Below are positions 59,364 to 64,000 of a DNA stretch of 64,000 nt, piece by piece. The stretch covers positions 372,001-436,000 of the forward strand of contig VCAZ01000107.1 of assembly GCA_005784505.1 (NCBI GenBank), in the 5' to 3' direction. A program made the position numbers and the translations under genes. The notes beneath the pieces were generated by a model. The model searched no databases, was not told where the DNA came from, and worked only from the letters and a program-made list of their open reading frames with translations. Source of the stretch: Bagarius yarrelli. Taxonomy: Eukaryota; Chordata; Actinopteri; Siluriformes; Sisoridae. The first letter of the stretch is position 1. Every line of letters begins with the position of its first letter.

Positions 59364-59451
59364 ACGAATGTGTGTTCATACAGCGTGTTTATGTTTGTGT
59401 AAATTTGTGGTTATGATGTTTTAGGAAATATATTATTTGTTATGCTTTTAG

Positions 59452-59805
59452 TAGCAGCACAGTGTCTTAGTGTTTAGCACTGTTTCCTCACACTATGAAG
59501 GTTTCAGGTTCGTAATCCCCTGCAGGGGTATTTCTGTGTGGAGTTTACATGTTCTCCCTGTGTTTGTGTGTGTTTACTCCGGTTTCCTTTCACAGTCCAA
59601 AAACATGTATGTTAGATTGATTGGTGATTTTAAATTGTCCATAGGAGTGAGTGTGAGTGAGTGTGGTTGTTTGTCTGTATGTGACCCTGTGATAAACTGG
59701 CCAGGGTAACCCCTGCCTTTCACCCAATGACATTTGGGATAAACTCCAGCAGATCCCTGTGACCCTGATTAGAAATAAGTGGCTATAGACAGTGGCTGGA
59801 TGAAT
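59452..59805 (+). mobile_element. tRNA-headed SINE, family 1, copy 5
   Basis: AGCAGCACAGTGTCTTAGTG head, CCCCTGCAGGGGTATTTC, TTTACATGTTCTCCCTGTG, AAAAACATGTATGTTAGATT and the AACTCCAGCAGATCCCTGTG tail. Confidence 0.85.
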
Positions 59806-59809
59806 CTAA

Positions 59810-60400
59810 TATATATCCCTAATTAGACTTGGATTTTAACAGATTCAGGGCTTTAGCTATTTATCTTTTCAGAAATTTACATATTCCCTCTGCGAATGTG
59901 AGAGTCTTTCCCTGGATTTCCCAGTGTCTTATTCTAACAACATAACAGTTTATGGATTGACTATGCTAAATTTGTGAATGGTGTGTTTATGATGCTCTAT
60001 AATATATTTTCTATCCTGTCCAATGTGTGTCTCTATCTTTTGCACAGTGCTACTTATCCCCCGCAACCCTGATCATTGCCTTCTCACAGCTCCACTGTCT
60101 CCAGATCTACACGGCAATACTTCCAGTTTGTTCACCCCTTGTTAGTATGGGTAGACTGCCTGTGCTCTATTGCCTCTAGGTGTAAACTAGTCTCATGTAA
60201 CCAGACGTTCAGACTACCAGCAGAAGCTCTGGACTACAAAGCAGGTTTAGTTGACCAAGAGAGACATTTCACTGACATGTAAAGCAACCACACAGCTGAC
60301 ATCATGTAAAAGTTAAAAAAAAAAAACATAACTCATCAACATTCTGACTTGTGTTGATCATTAAGAAATCAACACAAGTCAGAGTCCATGCACTTTACAC
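59810..60400. other. Intergenic, no gene seen
   Basis: No supported gene; a GC-richer block at 60070-60290 may be a decayed dispersed repeat. Confidence 0.35.
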
Positions 60401-60404
60401 AGGG

Positions 60405-60572
60405 GAAGTGGTGGCTCATGGTTTAGGTGTTGGGCTATCAACCTGAACATTGTGGGTTTGATTCCCCAAGCCACCACTGCTGGGCTCCTGTGCAAGGCCC
60501 TTAACTCCCAATTGCTCAGTTGTATAAATTAGATAAATGTAAGTTGGATAAGGGCGTCTGTCAAGTGTTGGG
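60405..60572 (+). mobile_element. tRNA-headed SINE, family 2, copy 4
   Basis: GTGGTGGCTCATGGTTTAGG head, GGGTTTGATTCCCCA B box, GTGCAAGGCCCTTAACTCCC, ATTGCTCAGTTGTATAAA and TTGGATAAGGGCGTCTGTCA. Confidence 0.85.
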
Positions 60573-62900
60573 CTTTTTTTAAACTCTCTTCTGCAACCTT
60601 CAGAGCAACTGTGGCGTTTTCACTCGGTCGCTCCAAGATCTGACTGGGTTACGGGCAACAACTGGATGAATAATTCAAACACTGTTATACATCAACAAAC
60701 AAGGAGGAGAAAAGTTTCAGGCTACATTCACAGTTATGTCCATTCACACAAGATTTGAATGCGTGGCGTCTTTCCATGCTCTTAACATTAGAATTAGAAG
60801 ACTTTATTGTCATTGCACAAAGGAATAAAACTATAGCTTACATGCATACCAGATTACAGAAGCGCAACAGTGAAACATTACCGATAACGTTTTTGTCTCA
60901 ATCTGTCAATTATTAATAATAATAATTAAGTTGATCACGTTTAATTTTCCTAATGTCATTGTCAAGCTCAATCTCAGACAAGGATTTAAGCACAGGAGGT
61001 AAAACATCAGGACTGAGTGTAACTGATCGATGAGAAAAAGTCAAAATCCTTACAGTTTAAACTAAAGTAACAATTAAGAGCAGGTTTAGAGCAGAGCTGG
61101 TTTATAAGACAGGTTTTATCAGATCTAGACAGAACTATCCGTGAGTCATTACGTGTAATCCTGCTAAAGGCTATTTTTAATATATTTCTGTTCCATATTT
61201 TGTTTTACTGGTGTTTTTAATATTTACCCATATTTATATGTACGTATGTTAAGCAATGGGAATTCAGAGAAACTAAATTTTGTTTTTTCTTTATTTACAC
61301 ACGTTATGTGTCTCCAGTTATTGACATGAGTAAAGTAATGTAATCAATTATAATTATAAATAATGAATTGGCTACAGTTATAGCTCCCACAAATAGTTTA
61401 GTAGTTTTTTTCCATGCTTGCTGATAGTAGAGGTTTTTTTCTACATATGCATTCTTTTTAAAACTGCAAAAGCGTTGGGAAGAGTAAGTGGCTCTGCACA
61501 AAATCAACACAATATCGATGCCCTTAAAGACACTTACTGCCGGCACCACCCGGTTAATACCCTCTGCCCCCAATTCACCCTCCGTCCCAACAATAAAGGC
61601 AAAAAACGCTTGGGAAAAGCCAGTCATGTATATCAGATGCTACAGCATTCAAATACATACAGAGGAAAATACAGATGATCTGTAGTTTCAATATAATCAC
61701 AAAATGTACACTTATTAGAATCAAATTTAATATAAATATTCAAAGTAGTTGTTTAGAAGCATTCGTAGTTTCTGTTTATTATTATCGGTATGTTTTTATA
61801 ATAGATATTTATTTTATATAATAATGCTAATTTCAGATAATCTGTTCCTTCTATTGACTGTTTTTCTGTAATGAATAGACTTCCCTTATTCTAAATTCAG
61901 TGAATTCCCATTTAGAACTATACGGGGTGGATTTATAAGACATCACATTAGATACCGTGGCTCGAATACCCTCATTGAATCACTGGCATTTGTAGTAAAT
62001 ATGAATGAATTTTCTACTACCCTTTATTGCGTCGGCTGGAGATTTAACAGCAGGAGATTTAAAACTCAGTTTAAGGACAGCCTGATCTGTGAGAGGAGCC
62101 TGAAATTAACCTTTAAGAGACTACAATTAACCAATAATATTTATTACATTGTTTGGTTTACCAGGCAAGTTACAAAACAAGATAGTCCTACCTGCTGATC
62201 TAATGGACACATGATCAAGGAAAATGTTGTCTCTCCACTGATTTATCCCAACATTTTCATCCTCTAGTTTTTTGCAACAAAATAAAGTGCAGGTTTTCAC
62301 CTTAGCAATACAGTAGTAATGATTTATATCTTAGTGAGCTCTCTTAATCCCATAGCACTGAGTGAAAAACAAGATAAGAACGTTTTCCCAAACAAATTGG
62401 CAACCAAGACTAAACTTTAGGAAAAATTTAAAAGAGAAGCCAAAAAACAGGCTGTGTTCCTTTCGATGTAATTAACCATCTCAACAGTTCTTATCAACCA
62501 CAGTTCAAAAGTCACTTAAAGTCAAAGGACTTAAAAACAACACTTTTGACTTGAACATATACCCTTTGTCCCATGTGACTTTCAGTCCTTCAATATATCT
62601 GTCACCCCCTCTGTCTTTGGCCACAGTGCAGTGTGGGTCTCCTTGTCAGATCTGCAGACGTCTTTAATGAAGCTGATATAAAGTTATAAAGCAGATCACA
62701 TGATCCTTCTCCACATGGTCATTCTCCACAAACCATCTCGGTATATTCTCTGTGTGAATTGGTCAGCAAACACTGATGACATCATATGGGTAAAATTGGT
62801 TAATTGAGATCATGTCCACGGTTAAAAGATAAGGTGAATACACTGGGCAGCAAGTGCAGTAGAGTTCAACACAGCAGAAATCAAAAAATGCACACAGTTA
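60573..62900. other. Intergenic, one unassigned open frame
   Basis: The minus-strand frame at 61304-61627 (107 residues, with GTEGELGAEGINRVVPAVSV) has balanced composition and GC-richer codons, but I recognise no family. Its poor flanks suggest a decayed repeat or gene scrap. The rest is AT-rich and blank. Confidence 0.3.
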
Positions 62901-63089
62901 ATGGAATGTGTCTTAAAGCTTAAACAATACATGTGCAGGTGGAATTTTGACTGAAAGAAAAAAAAATAAAGACATATGTAAGGCGGTTGATTAACTATTG
63001 TTAAAAAAATCTTCAAATTCCACGTTGGGATGTTACTTAAATTTTACTAAAATTGAAACTAAATGACTTTCAAATCATATGAGACAATA

Positions 63090-63900
63090 TTTTATTCTCT
63101 CAGAAGTAAAGATGGACAGAGACTCTCCAATGTGTGAAAGAGTAAAAAGATCCCTCAGACGACACTGAATCACTCATCAGCATGATTCTGCGATTGACAT
63201 CTATTAAAATAAACACAAAAAAATCTTCCATAAACCACCGTCAGTAAACACAATCCGCTGTAACATCTGCAGATGCCGACTAAAACTCTATCATACTAAA
63301 AGGAAGTCATATATGAACATGGAAAAGAAGTGCCGTCCTGTTCTGTGGGCCAAAACTCATTCAAAATGGATTCAAAGTGATTCTAAAGTGGAAAAGTGTT
63401 CTATGGTCAAATGAGTCCAAATTGGGCTAATTGGGTGTCCTCTGGGCTAAAGTGGAGGAAAACCTTCTAGTGTTTTATCAGTGTTTAGTTTAAAAGTCAG
63501 TATCTCTGATAGTATGGGGTGTATAAGTGCATACGGTTTGGACAGACCGCATGTTTTGAAAGACACTATGAATGCTGAAAGGTATATAAAAGTTTTAAAG
63601 CAAAATATACTCCCCTCCAGAAGACGTCTATTTCAGTGAAGACCTTGTGTATTTCAGCAGGAGAAAACCCGGGGTCTTCAGACCAGAGCTTGCACCTGTA
63701 GAGAATTTGGTGCATCATTAAACCAAAAATACGTCAAAGACAACCACAAAATCTTCAGCAGCCGGAAACCTGAATTAGACACGAATGGGACCAAATTCCA
63801 ACACCAAAACTCCAGAAACTCATAACCTTGAAGTTAAGACGTCTTCAAACTGTTTTGAAAAGAAGAGAAATGATCTTGGTAAACATGTCCCAACTATTCT
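63090..63900 (+). pseudogene. Decayed Tc1-like transposase
   Basis: With frame corrections the plus strand gives VLWAKTHSKW, KVEKCSMVK, SDSMGCISAYG, ERYIKVLKQNILPSRRRLFQ, RPCVFQQEK and LKTSSNCFEK-like text. This is the order of the catalytic half of a Tc1 transposase (VWGCISAYG, MLPSRR, FQQDNA). Stops throughout; no terminal repeats were found inside the window. Confidence 0.75.
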
Positions 63901-64000
63901 AAGACCTATTCTAAGGTTGTGTAAATAGAATATTGTTTCTTGTGATTTAAGACTTTTAGTTTTATATTTATTAAATTTTTTTTAAAAAATGTCTTAACTT

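Noticed and set aside
1..64000. CRISPR array, operon or prokaryote-type defence system
   Set aside because: All genes are spliced vertebrate genes or fish transposons; the tandem repeats are contiguous without spacers.

Overview
The window is AT-rich vertebrate DNA from a ray-finned (teleost) fish. It has spliced genes with GT-AG introns, dense TA, GT and CT microsatellites, and many fish-type transposons: Tc1/mariner, RTE and L2/Rex-like LINEs, a DIRS relic, a Ty3/gypsy relic and two tRNA-headed SINE families. I cannot name the species; the order cannot be fixed from the sequence alone.

Layout. 1-1.6 kb holds exon 1 of a pappalysin gene (pappa) on the minus strand; the rest of that gene lies left of the window. 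1.6-28 kb is a gene desert of old transposons and simple repeats, including a 17-bp minisatellite at 2.8-3.44 kb. At 28.5-29.1 kb is an intact, intronless atrial-type myosin essential light chain gene (myl4-like, minus) with its own TATA box and poly(A) signal. At 32.3-37.3 kb is an adenylate kinase 5-like gene (ak5l, minus), eight coding exons, 330 residues, one kinase domain. At 38.7-40.6 kb are the two last exons of a GPSM1/AGS3-type gene (minus). They carry GoLoco motifs 2-4, and no TPR exons are visible upstream. At 48.1-59.2 kb is a CEP350/CCDC187-family centrosomal protein gene (plus), for which I could build an 18-exon, 1554-residue model with every splice phase consistent. 59.3-64 kb is intergenic with SINE copies and a decayed Tc1 transposase at the right edge.

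Context. GPSM1 and the CCDC187/CEP350-like gene lie head to head, as GPSM1 and CCDC187 do on human 9q34.3 (remembered human map, not checked here). That supports calling the long gene ccdc187 rather than cep350. The genes are independent units; nothing suggests an operon or a defence system. The points most worth following are the TPR-less GPSM1 gene, the intronless myl4, the single-domain ak5l with a splice-donor-linked tandem repeat, the complete ccdc187 model with a GC-AG intron, and the transposon nested inside the gpsm1 intron.
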